Part shown: positions 24,055 to 37,092 of the stretch, piece by piece | Layout of the letters: each line of letters opens with the position of its first letter | Numbering within the stretch: position 1 is the first letter of the stretch | Made by a program: the position numbers and the translations under genes | Notes under the pieces: generated by a model | The model's database searches: none | The model's input: the letters and a program-made list of their open reading frames with translations, nothing else | What the model was told of the DNA's origin: nothing | From: Lineus longissimus | Taxonomy: Eukaryota > Nemertea > Pilidiophora > Heteronemertea > Lineidae | NCBI RefSeq assembly: GCF_910592395.1 | Contig: NC_088318.1 | Coordinates: 9,734,349 to 9,798,348, forward strand | DNA: 64,000 bases | Reading direction: 5' to 3'

Positions 24055-24830
24055 GAGCCAGAGCCCGAGCCGCCCATCTTTAGTGGAGACCCCTCCTCTT
24101 CCCAGACTGGATGGCCTCATTCAAGAGACTCATAGAGAGTCGAGGTGTACCCTCTCATGAGAGAATACATTATCTTAAAAAATATTTAGGAGGCCCGGCA
24201 AGAGAAGCGGTTGCAGGCTGCTCTCTTCTTCGTTCAGAGAACGCCTACGAGAAAGCAAAAGAAATCTTAGAAGACAGGTACAGCAGTGACTTTGCCGTAT
24301 CTGATGCATTCAGAAAGAAGTTGGACTCCTGGCCCAAGCTGTCTGGAAAAGACAGCAAAGGACTCAGGAAATTATCTGATTTCCAAGAGCAGTGCGCAAT
24401 TGCTCAGGAGGAGGTGTAGGGCCTCAACATTTTGAATGATATCTTGGAGAATAGGACATTACTCCAAAAGCTCCCAGAATGGATAGTTTCCAGGTGGGGC
24501 TGCACCGTCAACAAGATCAAAAAGACCAGAAGAGAGTACCCTACATTGAAAGACTTCAGGACCTTTCTCTCGGAAGAGGCTGAGATCGCGTGTGACCCAG
24601 TTGTTTCCATAGGATCGCTGAAGTCCCCAGAGACAGCAGTGGAGCCTAACCCAAAAAACGCGGTGAAGGGTACCAAGGGACCAGGAGCAAAGACCCTTCT
24701 TACGAAAACGAGGTGACAACAAGAACACGCCCAAGAGGACTGCAACTACCAACGCTGCTAAGGAACAAACCAGCGTGTGCAGCTTCTGCGGAAAAAGGGG
24801 CATTACATTCAAGAATGTCGCTCACTTGAT
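24055..24830 (+). pseudogene. BEL/Pao retrotransposon 2: gag core and zinc knuckle
   Basis: Begins EPEPPIFSGDPSS, continues with ERIHYLKKYLGGPAREAV and LEDRYSSDFAVSDAF (DUF1759-type core). It has a stop at 24418 and reads on in frame as ILNDILENRTLLQKLPEW. A frame change follows near 24700, then a zinc-knuckle start CSFCGKRG at about 24779. Everything downstream of gag is absent: the element is truncated at about 24830. Confidence 0.65.
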
Positions 24831-25147
24831 CTGACTGAATAGTAGTATGTATCTCGTGGTCCCGGCTCGTGGTATGATGCAAGCATGGAAGTATTGATGC
24901 ATATTGGTTGTGCAAATTAACCCCTTCCTAGCTGAACATTATTTAGGTTAAAGGGGCAGTCAACCTGTTGTTTTGGGATGAAATTAACCCCTTGTGTTCT
25001 AGACAGGAGATAAATGCATCTTGTGATATAAAAGTCTTTAAAGGGACAGTCAACCTGTTGTTTTGGGATGAAATTAACCCCTGGTAGTGGTATGCTGATA
25101 GCCCAGGGGTGATGGTGACACTGACAGGCCTTTTAACATTTTTTCAG
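24831..25147. repeat. Two direct repeats of 45 bp in otherwise unassigned sequence
   Basis: AGTCAACCTGTTGTTTTGGG followed by ATGAAATTAACCCCT occurs at about 24957 and 25045, 88 bp apart, in AT-rich DNA. No gene is seen here. The region precedes the first coding block of the multi-exon gene and could contain its upstream intron. Confidence 0.45.
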
Positions 25148-28100
25148 GTGTGATTCATCATTGCAAGCAACAAGCAGGCCGCTGTGCAGATCATTGAGCC
25201 AGGGGCGAGTATAATTGCACCGTGGACATTCTTACAATTTCATCATGCCACATACATGTATGGCCAGCTGTGGTCTGACATATTAGATGGTTCCGTGTGT
25301 GATTTTAAAGTGCCTGTGCCGGGGCAAGGGTTGTGTGATAACTATCAATTCCTGGAGGCTAAAGCTTGTTCATCATTGGTACTGTCTGAAAATGTTGTTG
25401 GAGGTAGGGAGACTGATGTGATGGATGTCCTCAACTTCTTCAACATGAGATTCTTGACTTTGGTAGTCAAACATTCAGAAACATGTGCAACATGTAACAA
25501 AAACCCGGCTGGAAACCAGGCCCCAAATGTTAACGATGTTTTGATGGCCACAGCTCGTAATGCATTAGGGGAGGACATTCCCAAGCCCTGCAATGACCCA
25601 AAGACCAAGATGGAGAAACTCAGGAATGCCATCTTGACCTTCTTCACTTCGAAGAATGGAGTGTTTCCCAAAAACTGTGGAACTGCAGCGGAGTCATTCG
25701 TCAAACGGCTGACAGACATGTTGTATTATCTGGATGGACAGTACCGAAAGATGGAAGCGGAACTTCCAGTGACACGACCATCCCAGAGGTCTTCAAGAAA
25801 ACACTATCGGGATTCAACCGCCGAAGTTGACGAAGCATAGGAAGAGGACTATCGAGAACCTCTCTGAAAAGAAAATGAAAAACACACCATCCTTGTACGT
25901 GAAGCAATGCAGGCCCTACCATATATGGATAAAATGCCATGGTCTGAAGTGAAGTTGCTGATCTTGGATCTTGTAAAAGTTGTTGAGAAATACTGCCTTC
26001 ATCTCAGACCCAGCAAACGCGAGTCAAGGTCTCGCAGGCCACTCCACGCAGCGAAGTTGAAAGGAGGACGAATACAACTGTCATCAAAAAGAACATTGGC
26101 GTGGTTCACCATTTGCTGAAGGACTTGGACAAAGAAATTTCTGAAGTGGATCCGTATGTGCCGATTCCTGTGAGAGAGTTTCTACCGCCCCTTGCCGACA
26201 GAAGAAGGATGTACGACTGTATTGAGGAACTCACCCACTCTGGGTTGAAAAACAAGTGTGTACATTATGTGCACAAAATCGAGGGTAGTAAGCCTAGCCT
26301 CAATTTTGTCTGGAAAGTGGGAGATGACGATACGGAAGGGGAACAGTTGAACTGGTGTACCCAAGTGATACGTGAAATCGAGTCCGAAGCACCTATCTAT
26401 GAACGACGAATAACGAAGAGGGAGTTCAAGAATGCGTTTGGCTATGCAGCCAAGTCGGTCACTCTCCGAGCGATGTTCAAAGAGCTGACCAAGGACCAAG
26501 CAGCACCACTTCACATGAATGAAAAGGAAATCGATAGGAAATTTCAGCATGCCATGCTCTGTGAAGATGCCAGTATACTGGTAGACCTGCGACACCTACC
26601 ACCAGAGAACAAGAAGGACACTTCTTTCAAAGTCTTCTTTGAGGAGACGGAGCGATATCTCTCGGAAGACATCGGAGTCGCTGTCCAGGAACGCAGACAC
26701 GGTCAGCAGCTATACCTAGCAAAGGCTGTTAGCCTCAGGGACCTCCACCAGAGAGTGAAAGAACGGGTTCCTGCTGACACAAAGATACCATCAGTCAAGT
26801 GGATGCGGTATCAATTTCAACCAATTAACCCAAGAGCCAACACCGCCAAGTACTTCAAGGGATCTTAAACATTAAGATGATGGTCTAGAAGAAACAGGTA
26901 TGAAAATATTCTAATTTCTATTTAGTAGGGCCTGCAACATCCCTACTGTACCGAATGTTTCTTCCTATTATAATGCCTAGCCTTCGGTCACTCATGTCAC
27001 TCCCATGCACTCATGTCCCCATGCATCTTTTTCCAGGTTAGAATAAATCACGCCGATGCACATTATTGTGCAGCCGCATGGAAGTATATGAGGGAGTACC
27101 CTGTCCTGAACAGAGATCTGGTCACTCTCGTATCGATGGATGACAAGCACAAGTGCAAGATTTGTGAACCCAACTATCCTCTAGCTGCAGCCGAGCGTGG
27201 AAAACAAGTGATTGTTGGTGCCAATCAGGTGATGGCTGTGAGAGACCACGACTTCAGCAAGGCCACAGTGACTCCGTCTGTCAACTTGTTCGTAAGTTTT
27301 AAGACCTAGGTGCATGATTGTGTTGTCCCACATTTGCCAATCCTGTCTATATCACATAGCCATGTACTCAAATGCCATGTATATTCAAAAACAATTAATT
27401 TTACAGATTGATGTTCCAACAAGCATGCAGGGCAGCTTCTACCGGGGTGATGTCTACGTGGGTTTCAAGAATTCCATTCTGGAACCGTCATCTGCTCTCA
27501 GGCATCAGGAATTGGAGAAGATCATCCAGACACGTGGAAATGGAGGCAAGTATCAAACAGTTACATCAGTACCGAAATTGCAGTAGCGTTTGCAGGGTTT
27601 TCATTGATTTATATGTCCATCTTTTTACTACTTTCAGTTTCTCCACCCATCCTGCTCATTTACACCGACAGAGGGCCTGACCATCGTTGCACCTTCATGT
27701 CGGTGAAAGTGTCCATGATTGCCTTGTTCCTCTCTCTGGACCTAGATGTTTTGGTTGCTTTAAGAACTGCACCAAGCAACTCGTGGGCCAACCCAGTGGA
27801 GAGGGTGATGAGCATCGTCAACATCGGTTTGCAAGGCGTGGGATTGATGCGACGAAATATGGGTGATGGATTTGAGAAAGCTATTGGTGAGTTGGATAAT
27901 GATTTCATTAAATATATACCTGCTGTCATTGCCATAGAGGTATTCTACGTACGGTACCATACATGTATGTACACTTTGATTTTGATGTAGGATCTTGAAC
28001 CTCCTCACTTTCCACTTGCAATCTTTGCTTTATTTATTTATTAATAGCCAATGCCAACAGTGTGAAGGAGATGAGGGAGAAACTAACCACTGATGACTTA

Positions 28101-29646
28101 AAGGGGGAGCTGAAAGACTCCTTGATGTTCCCCATAGACCTCCTTAAGAGCCAGATGCAGAGATTGAGCCTCAAAGATAGAGCGTTCCAGACATTCCTGC
28201 CAGCAGAAGAAGGAGAAGTGGAGACCTTGTGGCAGAATTGTCTTCAAGTAGAAGAAAGACTGAAGGTATGTTTTATTTCAGATTTTGACCACAACTCCTA
28301 GTATAAAATTTCAAAATACGGGTATGTTTGTTTTCTTTTCAGCGGAACCACCTCACCCAGAAGGACACCAAGAACCTTGATAAGCTCTCAGAATTCCTCG
28401 ATCACTGTTGTATTCAGGGGCATTACACTTTCCAGATTAAGAAATGTGGAGAGGCCCAGTGTACAATCTGCAGGTGAGTTGGCTCTGACAATTTCTTCCA
28501 TGAATATAAATAGTATGCTTGCTTTTCACCAAAACTGTACTTTTATACTGTACTGTACTTTTCATGTTTCAGGGTGAGTTGCCTTTCATTCAAGGTACTT
28601 GTATCTTTAGGTTCTTTGCTTTCTGTTTTGTCTTTGGTTGTGGTTTCTATGAATGCACAGGTGACAGATCACAAGCAAGATGAATGGTAGCACGGCAAAG
28701 TATTGCTTTTCAAGCACCCCACTTCTATACTCCTACTGGATGTTCATCTCTTTCACCTCAGCTTTTCCATGTCTGTAGCGCCTACTGTAGCTGTAAAGCA
28801 CATGTTGTGTATGTGGAAAAAAGATAGATCACTTGCAAGCTTACTGGTAAATTGATTTGAGTTTGATTTTCCAGACCACTCCGAGATGACCAATGCAAAG
28901 ATGTGGGGTCCCTGCCATTCCCTGTTCTAGCGGATGATGGCCACTACAGGTCATTCAGCGAGGTGTACCAAACTGAAACTGAAGATGTAAGTTCATATGA
29001 AGGAATTGCATCAATGCGTTTTACCATTTTACTTTTGGTGAGTTTTAGTAGATGTTCCTTTTGCAACTCGATATACATGTACCAATTTCAACTATATTTT
29101 TCAGGCAAGGCCTAGCAAAAAGGTACGACCTAGGGCTGAACGAGAGAAGGCCCTATTCTCCCCATCAGTCCAGCACGTTCACAATGCCGATACCATGATT
29201 CAGTGCATTGAGTGCGATAAGTGGAGGCTAGTCTTCAGTAAAAAGAAACTTTCCAAGAGACAGAAGGAACAACTGGCCGAGGTGTTGAATGATGTTGACT
29301 ACACCTGTGGATTCCTGCTTGGTATGTACATCACATTCTTTTCATCATGTCTTTTAAAATATGACAGGCATGGTCCTCGCTGGCACTCGTCCTTCCTGAA
29401 ATCCCTTATGCAAGTCTTTATGCAATCTGTGTTTCAGGTGATGTCAAATTGCCACCTGGTTTCCAAGAAGTGTTTGTGAAAGACCATGACTGCCTTGACC
29501 ACATTGAAAAGCTGTATTACGCCTGTGAATACGAGCCATGCTGCATCCAGTGCGGGGACTATTTGCCAGAAGCAGATGATGACAGCAACTTCTACCCACA
29601 GTGTGACAATTGCCAAGAAGACCCAATTTCAAAGCGCCTTCAGTAG
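25148..29646 (+). pseudogene. Multi-exon DDE-transposase-like gene, 3' exons well preserved, 5' part frame-broken
   Basis: 25148-26897 is coding-like but changes frame several times (25760-25910, 26060-26100) and has a stop near 26888. The following exons have clean splice sites: 27037-27291, 27407-27545 (GC donor, GCAAGT), 27638-27886, 28048-28265, 28343-28473, 28875-28986, 29105-29321 and 29438-29646 (stop TAG). Candidate catalytic acids lie in VSMDDKHK (about 27137), IYTDRGPDH (about 27660) and NPVERVMS (about 27790), a D-D-E order. The C-terminus has two Cys pairs (CIQCGDY, CDNC), a zinc-ribbon-like end. It resembles large multi-copy invertebrate transposase proteins I cannot name. It could be a decayed transposon gene or a domesticated one with assembly errors in its 5' part. 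Confidence 0.55.
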
Positions 29647-30950
29647 ATCTTGGTAGATCTCAGTAGATCTTGGTAGATCTTAGTTGAAGTTGAAGTTGAA
29701 GATCTTTAGAAGATGGTCTGGATCAGAACTGAAATAAAATACAATTTAAATCAATTAACTTCTGCCTTTTGTTCATTTATTGTGCATTATTATTCAGTTA
29801 AAATTAACAAAATAAATGTATGTTCCTACCTCTCTATACACCTCGTACCTGATTCCGTGTTTGTCGGTTCTATGTATAAAAAGGGTTCACAAAAATAATC
29901 TATATCTTAATAGTGGAAGGGGGACGAATAAAGTCACACTTATGCAAGTATCAATTCGTGTCTTGTACCCCCCCTCCTCAAGGTTACGACACCTTATCAC
30001 CCTATAACGACATCTTAAGGCTCAAGCATCACCCTTTTTTCACCCATGCTACTTTTTCTTTCGTCAAGACATCACCATCTTCAATATATCAGTTATCACC
30101 ATCATATAAAGTAACCGGACTAATTTTACTGGGTAAGGCTGTATGTTCGACAAGACATCGACACATTAGCATCCTTATTCTTTCCAGCTTCGCCAAATTT
30201 TCACTAAAGGAAAAATAAATACTACTCAAGCATGGGCAAAGATTAGTGGTGATAGCATAACTACCCTTGAGGAGGGGGGGTACAAGAAACGAATTGATAT
30301 TTGCATTAGGGGCGTTGGATCGCCTTGAAATTTTGCATGAGTTTTGGTGACACCTTACCCTGATGCAACGTTTTGTTTTTTTTCAAAAATTTACTTCAAC
30401 GGATTAGTAATTAGCGTTTGTAATCACCCCAGAGGGAGGGCCAGCGAAAGCCGGATCACTCATTTGACTTATCAGTGGGTGGAGGGCGATGGATTCAACA
30501 GCCCTCTACCTGACCTCTTCCATTCAGCCACTGTCAGCCATTGTCTTGAGACACACATTTTTCTCCAGCATTAGCATCAATTTCATCTTGAAAAGGTAAT
30601 TTATTATCCAAAACCTGCATGTAATTGTGAATACACACTTCATCAATGTGTTGTTGATGGCCTGGAGTGTTTTTGATTCCAATTATTGCATCATGAATGT
30701 TGTTTTTCTGGCATCATTGAGAAGGAAGATGTAGGCCCACCATGCTTAGAAATGTACATTCATGCAGGTGCCTATGTACAGATGTATGCATGCAATGCTC
30801 AATGCAATGATGCAATGGAGCATGGTGCCCAACATGCATTCCTAAATCCACCACCATTTATGCACCCATTTCCCACCCATTCCCATCCTGAAAGCAAATT
30901 ATATAAGACACCCTTTAAAAACTGACAATGGCCACCTCACTGACAATGCC
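29647..30950. other. Intergenic stretch with an inverted-repeat element at 29943-30305
   Basis: 29647-29700 has AGATCTTGGTAGATCT and GAAGTT short repeats just after the stop codon. A foldback element follows: left arm 29943-30000 (TATCAATTCG, CCCCCCCTCCTCAAG) and right arm 30248-30305 as its reverse complement, with a few differences, around a core of about 250 bp. The remainder (30306-30950) shows no recognised gene. Confidence 0.5.
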
Positions 30951-30956
30951 GGCACA

Positions 30957-31375
30957 TAGAAATGAAAGGCCTGGATTCATTAAGGACTGCCATACTTATC
31001 GTCTTCATTTTCATTTTACAGCTGGACAGCTGCCTTCCATGCAAGATTGAGTGAATTGTGCCAAGATCAATCCAAAGTTACAAGTACTCTTGAAGATCAC
31101 AGAGAGCGAGGTAAATAATGTTGCCCTACTATTACATTCCACAAATTAGACTGAGACACTGATTAACTCAGCTGTTTTTAATTTTACTTCTCACTGACAA
31201 TGCCGACAGATAGAAATGAAAGGCCTGGATTCATTAAGGACTGCCATACTTATCGTCTTCATCTTCATTTTACAGCCGGACAGCTGCCTTCCATGCAAGA
31301 TTGAGTGAATTGTGCCAAGATCAATCCAAAGTTACAAGTACTCTTGACAATCACAGAGAGCGAGGTAAATAATGT
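30957..31375 (+). repeat. Tandem duplication of one exon plus flanking intron (about 240 bp unit)
   Basis: GAAATGAAAGGCCTGGATTC starts at 30960 and 31214, and nearly everything up to GAGCGAGGTAAATAATG is repeated. Each unit contains an exon of about 89 bp bounded by TTTTACAG and GAG|GTAAAT, encoding AFHARLSELCQDQSK in the same phase. The copies differ at only a few positions (for example the first exon codon TGG against CGG), so the duplication is recent. Confidence 0.65.
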
Positions 31376-32096
31376 TGCCCTACTATTATACATTACACAA
31401 ATTAGACTGAGACACTGATTAACTCTGCTGTTTTGAATTTCACTTCACTTAATGCAGGCCTCACTATAGCTTGCCTTTGAGAAGGCATACCGTACTTCAC
31501 ACATGTATCACTTTTGTGTACCAGACGTGTCTCTAATTCTATTTTCAGATGTCAGCTACACCAAGTGGGGTAAGCGAGACTGTGAGCCTGGTGAAAGAGC
31601 TGAAATCCACCTTCAGGAAGATACAAGGAGATATTGCAAATCTTCAGGTAACCGTCAAAGAGGCTGAGAGGACAAGTCTGCTGAAGGAGATGAAAATCGA
31701 TGTAAACCAAGACTTTCAGTGTCTCATTAAAAAAGCTGAAAGCTTACAACAGCAGCTTTCAGCTGAGTTTCGCGAAAAGACTTCCTTGAAGACGCAGGTG
31801 GCGGCGCTTCAGCGCAGCAACAGCCCCATGCGAAAATCAGCGCCTGTGAAACGCCTCTTCTGAGCAAAAACTCCAACTCCTTTTACAGGGTTTGAGGACG
31901 ATGACGTTGATGACTCCATTCGGAGTCAGGTATCCGAGGAGGATTCCACCCCAAAAAAAAAATTAAAGGTCCTCGAAGGAAATGCAAATAATGAAAAGGC
32001 TGAAGTGGCAACTGAATCAGTATCTAAGCAAATTGTCCATGATGTTGATGAGAAGCAGGCCATGGCGTTGCTGTCTTCCGATGAGGAAAAATAAGT
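31022..32096 (+). CDS. Small coiled-coil gene, exons only partly resolved
   Basis: After the duplicated exon, an exon begins at 31549 (TTTTCAG|ATGTCAGC). It encodes about 100 aa with a coiled coil (VKELKSTFRKIQGDIANLQV) and a basic end. A further exon is likely at 31891 (CTTTTACAG|GG), encoding an acidic tail (FEDDDVDDSIRSQVSEED) that ends in a stop at 32094. The exon joins are my reading of splice consensus and are uncertain. The position directly before the Helitron coding region could mean captured exons carried by the Helitron, or its own accessory gene. Confidence 0.35.
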
Positions 32097-32234
32097 ACCT
32101 TATTTGTAGCAAAGAAATGACTCTACTTTTATTTAAAAAAATTATAAATAACACAACCTTTCTTTCAATTCCATTCGCCTTTTCGATCTACAGTACCCCA
32201 CTGTCAATCTGCCTTCCAAAGACAAGGTGCTGAC

Positions 32235-35200
32235 ATGCCTCGGAGACGTCGCTCAACCCTTGATATTCGGTCAGTCAGGAGTCATCATGACCACGCTCCA
32301 AGTACTACATACGTAGACAGAGACCAAACCCGTCACCCTGATGCTTTTCATCCTGGCCCCATGACTGACAAGTGTCCTCACTGTGCTGCTCTGAGGTTTC
32401 CTAATGAAAAAAGCAATTGTTGTCACAATGGGAAAGTATCACTGCCACAGTTACATCCTTACCCGCAAATGCTCGAGAATCTTCTATTGCAAAATACCTC
32501 CGATGCACTGAACTTTAATGCGAACTGGAACCGCCGAGCGATTTATTCAACTTTTCGACTTTCACCGCCCGAGAAAGTCGAGTTCAGATTTGTAGCTCGG
32601 CCCCCAGTGCCCGAGCATGCGCAGTTCAATTTGTTATTATTGAGAATCATGTGAGAATCACGTGAGTCATGCGATCTTTCATTCATGAATTTTCGTAGTA
32701 AATTCCATAGTAGTGACGTCACTGAATGATTGACAGCTAGGCGCCATGTTTCATTCATGCCTCGTTCTGATCACCCGATACGCGGGAAATGAAAACGAGG
32801 TCATACGAACTGGCTTGGCGGTTCCAGTTCGCTTTAAGGCACACATCAGACAGTACAATAGTGCAATGGCCTTTGCTTCATTATCCGCACAACTGTTCAC
32901 GCCACGAACACCAGGACCCTACTGTTACAGCATACATGGCCAAATCTACCACAGAATTGGCCCTCTGCATCCCCCAAGTGAAACCTCACCACAGTTTGGA
33001 CAGTTATACATCATTGAGGGTACAGAGGCAACACAGGCCAGAATGACCAATCCCATTAATACTGGATGCATTGCAAGTATTATGCATTCGTTGCATGTCT
33101 TACTTGCAAATATCAATCCCTTTGCCCTGGCTTTTCAACAGATGGCATCTCTTGAGAACAGTCCTGCCTCTGATACACAGCCAGTGACAATGACATTCAA
33201 AAGAGGTCCAGACCAACGTCGGTATAACAAGCCCAAATTCGCACCACCCACACCCGACATCGTCATATATCCCAAAGATCACCCCCCGAGAAGGATTTCA
33301 TACATGTCCCCTAACTGCGACCCTATGATTTATCCATTGCTGTTCCCAAGAGGAGACCTTGGTTGGTACAATGGAATAGAGCATGACGAAAACCACCGAA
33401 TCAAAACCAGATTCAAAGTGACGTTGCTACAGTACTACTCCTATCGTCTTGCGTGCCGCACACACTTCTCCCCATTACATCATGCTGGAAAACTCTTTCA
33501 GCAGTACATTGTAGACGCGTACGTTAAAACAGAAGCATCACGATTGGATTATATTCGTAAAAATCAGAAATCTCTGAGGGTTGAAATGTACCAAGGACTG
33601 GTGGACCATCTCACTACACAAGCTGTAGAACGTCATTTGACACCAGGGAAAGTCGTCATCCTGCCCTCCTCCTTCCATGGTAGTCCCCGAGTCATGCAAA
33701 AAAACTATCAAGACGCCATGGCTTTGGTATGCAAGTTTGGGAAACCCGATCTGTTCTTGACGTTCACATGTAATCCACGCTGGCCGGCCATCGCTGATGA
33801 TCTGCTAGCGACTCAAACAGCTGCTCACCGACCCGATTTAGTTGCCCGTGTCTTTCACCAATACCAACAAGAACTCTTGACCGATATAACAGAAAGACAT
33901 GTTCTCGGTGAAGATGCAGCTATGGTCTATGTGATAGAATTCCAGAAACGTGGATTGCCACACTCACATATGCTCATCTTCCTCGCTGACAACTCCAAGC
34001 TGCGAGATGAAGCCGATATCGATGCCGTAATAAGCGCAGAAATTCCGCCCAACACAGACGACCCAGAACTACACAGAATTGTCACCAGCACTATGATTTA
34101 TGGCCCTTGCAGACACTTGAATCCAGATTCTGTCTACATGGAGAATGGTGCATGCCAAAAGGACTTCCCAAAAGACTTCGCACCACGAACAGTCATCACC
34201 GAAAATGGTTACCCAATGTATAAGCGCCGAGACAATGGCATCATTGCAACGGTCAGATCAAGAGAAGTAGACAACAGGTAATATCGCAACTGCATGCATG
34301 TCAGACTACATTACATTGAACAATTTCACGTCTATTGAATACTCGCTGCATACAAAACTGCTCTCCCCCAAGCTAATCTAAGCGAATTACTATTTCAGGT
34401 ACGTCGTCCCATATAACCCATGGCTCCTCCGCAAGTACAATGCACACATGAACCTCGAAGCCTGCATGACTGTCAAGAGTGTGAAATACCTCTTCAAGTA
34501 TATTTATAAAGGCCACGACAGTGCAAACATTGAAGTCCAATCCTCGGCAACACTTGACCATGATGAAATCACTACTTTCCTTGACACCAGATATGTCAGC
34601 CCACAGAAGCCATGTGGAGATTATCAGAATACCACATGCACAACCAATCCCACTCGGTCACAAGACTACCCGTCCACCTGCCTCAACAACAGCCAGTCTA
34701 CTTCCAACCAGGTCAGGAAGACGTGGCACTCATAGCAAACATGGACACTGCCCTTACAGCATGGTTCTCACTGAATGCAACCAATTCCACAGCAAATCAA
34801 TATCTATACACGGAGGTACCAAATCATTATGTCTACGACCGTTCAAAGAAACAGTGGAAAACATGCAAGAGAGGAGGTGACAAAATCATTGCCCGCATGT
34901 ACCACGTTAGTCCAAGAAAAATTGAAAAATGTGCTTTACGGATTCTCCTGCTTCACACGCCAGGCGCAAAATCTTACAAGGCACTACAAACTGTCGATGG
35001 CATAGTGGCCCCCTCATTTCACGAAGCCGCGAAACTGCGACAACTAATTGTGGACGACTCCCAATGGGAAGACACTCTTACCGAAGCTGCAACCTTCCAA
35101 ACGCCCAGTCAACTACGAAAGCTGTTTGCAATCATATGCTGCTATTGTGATCCAGTCAACCCGCTTCATCTATGGCTACAATTCAAAGATGCAATGAGCG

Positions 35201-35440
35201 AAGACTTTGCCCGGCACCACAACAACTCCACAGCAGAGAACTCAGCACTACTACACATCAATGACGTATTGGCACAATCAGGTAAAGATCACTGCCCGAC
35301 TTCTACTCTCACACCTCCCTTCAAGCCACCATATACAGACCACCTTACATTAAATTCCCCCCCACTACATTTCAGGTCTGTCCTGCTCACATTTCGGCCT
35401 ACCAACACCACTTCCACCATCAGTGCTCCCACAACAGGAT
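32235..35440 (+). pseudogene. Helitron Rep (HUH endonuclease) region
   Basis: 32235-32515 encodes the N-terminus with a Cys zinc motif (CPHCAALRFPNE, then CCHNGK). A MITE (32519-32832) interrupts it, and coding resumes in phase with IRQYNSAMAFASL. The Rep core follows, with FLTFTCNPRWPAI and the HUH motif in EFQKRGLPHSHMLIFL (about 33942-33990). An intron lies at about 34277-34398 (CAG|GTAATA ... TTTCAG). Then KYLFKYIYKGHD (about 34489) carries the two candidate Tyr nucleophiles. A frame change near 34603 and another intron at about 35281-35375 follow. In Helitrons this domain nicks and rejoins DNA for rolling-circle transposition. Confidence 0.8.
32519..32832. mobile_element. MITE, 314 bp, in the Helitron Rep gene
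   Basis: Terminal inverted repeats of 20 bp with one mismatch: GCGAACTGGAACCGCCGAGC at 32520-32539 and its complement at 32813-32832. The direct flank TTTAA lies at 32514-32518 and 32833-32837. Removing the element and one TTTAA brings the Helitron Rep frame together. There is no coding capacity. Confidence 0.75.
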
Positions 35441-35455
35441 GACTAAACCAACATC

Positions 35456-37031
35456 ATGCACATGAGCCTCCCATACGACTCCTTGAACGACGACCAGAAG
35501 ATGATTGTCGACAATGTCATAGCTGCCTCCACCTCTGCTGTCAACCCCAACTCACAAGTCCAACCACATGTGTACTACCTTGATGGGCCAGGAGGAACAG
35601 GGAAGACAACTGTTTACAACACCATAATATCCATACTCACAGCAAGGAATGTGAAGGTAATCAACACGACAAACGTCACGCCACATAAAAAAAGGAATAA
35701 CAACTACACACCCAACCATCTCAATATAAACAGACAATAACCTTACGTCACCACCAACATCTCTGCCTTCCCCACATTCAAGTATCTTCACACCTTATAA
35801 CAAGCATTATTCACCGTTTCAGGTTCAAGCCACAGCCTAGACAGGCATCTCCGCCACACTCCTCATTGACGGGTGCACCGTACACAGCCTTTTCAAGCTC
35901 CCAGTGCCAATCTTGGATACAAGCACGTGCAATGTATCCCCAAAGTCAGCACAAGCTAATTGCTTACGTGCCACAACCGTGTTCATCATAGACGAGGTAT
36001 CCATGCTGCCTCTTCATGCGCTTCACGCCATCGACACCTGCTTAAGAGACATTACTGGCAATTGCAACATTCTCTACGGTGGAAAGGTCATTCTACTTGG
36101 AGGTGACTTCCGCCAAGTTCTTCCTGTCACCCCAAGCTTATCACGCACAAAAACAATCGAGAACTGCATAAAAAAATCTCCGATATGGCCACAAATCCAA
36201 ACCGTCCACCTCACCCGCAATATGCGTGCCGATCCAACCCAAGTCGATTTCTCGCAGTGGCTACTTAAGCTTGGAAATGGCACCCTCCGAAGTGAACACA
36301 CAACGATACCATATGCCATTGACATCCCAGATCGATGCACGTTGTCCATCGACATTGTCAACGACGTCTTTCAGGACATGAACAGCAACGACATACAGGA
36401 CACCGTCATACTCACACCGAAAAATGATGCCGCCTTGACACTAAACAACCTCATCCTGGAAAAGATCCCCGCACCACCCAAAATCTACCACAGCAGTGAT
36501 TCAGCCCTCTGTGAAAACCCTGAAGAACAAACGAACTACCCAATGGAATTCCTTAACTCACTCACACCATCTGGAATGCCGCCACATGTACTGAAAGTCA
36601 AAGTTGGTGCGATAATCATGCTCTTGCGAAACCTAGACATCAAAGGCGGACTATGCAATGGCACACGGCTAAAAGTTGTGGCTCTCCATCCCTGTACAAT
36701 CCATGCGGACATTCTCACTTGCGCCCATCTCAACAAAAGGGTGTTCATACCCCGAATCAAACTTGCTCCCTCAGACGCCAACTTGCCATTCACTCTCCAA
36801 AGATACCAGTTCCCAATACGACTGGCGTACGCCATTACCATCAACAAGGCACAAGGACAAACCTTCCAAAAAATTGGACTTTTCCTCCCACAGCCTGTTT
36901 TCTCACACGGCCAATTATACGTTGCACTATCAAGAGCCCGATCCTACCATGCGATATATGTACAGGTGAATCCAACCGATCGACAGGGACCATCATTCAC
37001 GCAAAACATCGTCTACAATGAGGTCCTCTAA
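35456..37031 (+). pseudogene. Helitron PIF1-type helicase region
   Basis: Starts LPYDSLNDDQKMIVDNV. Walker A is in GPGGTGKTTVYN (about 35587). An intron runs from about 35656 to 35822 (AAG|GTAATC ... TTTCAG). An in-frame TAG at 35838-35840 falls where the family has Trp (the A-W-T-G region). Then VFIIDEVSML (Walker B, about 35980), GGDFRQVLPV (motif III), and the C-terminal QGQTFQKIGLFL and LYVALSRARS motifs lead to a stop at 37029-37031. The helicase unwinds the donor strand during Helitron transposition. One nonsense codon and frame changes in the Rep part make the copy inactive. Confidence 0.8.
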
Positions 37032-37092
37032 ACCAGAATCTCTCATGGTCTTTGCCGAAACTGACATGTTGTACACTTTCTCAAACCATTCA

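Noticed and set aside
29713-30925. Several 60-100 codon frames after the spliced gene
   Set aside because: Low-complexity or shadow frames with no start context, motif or repeat support.
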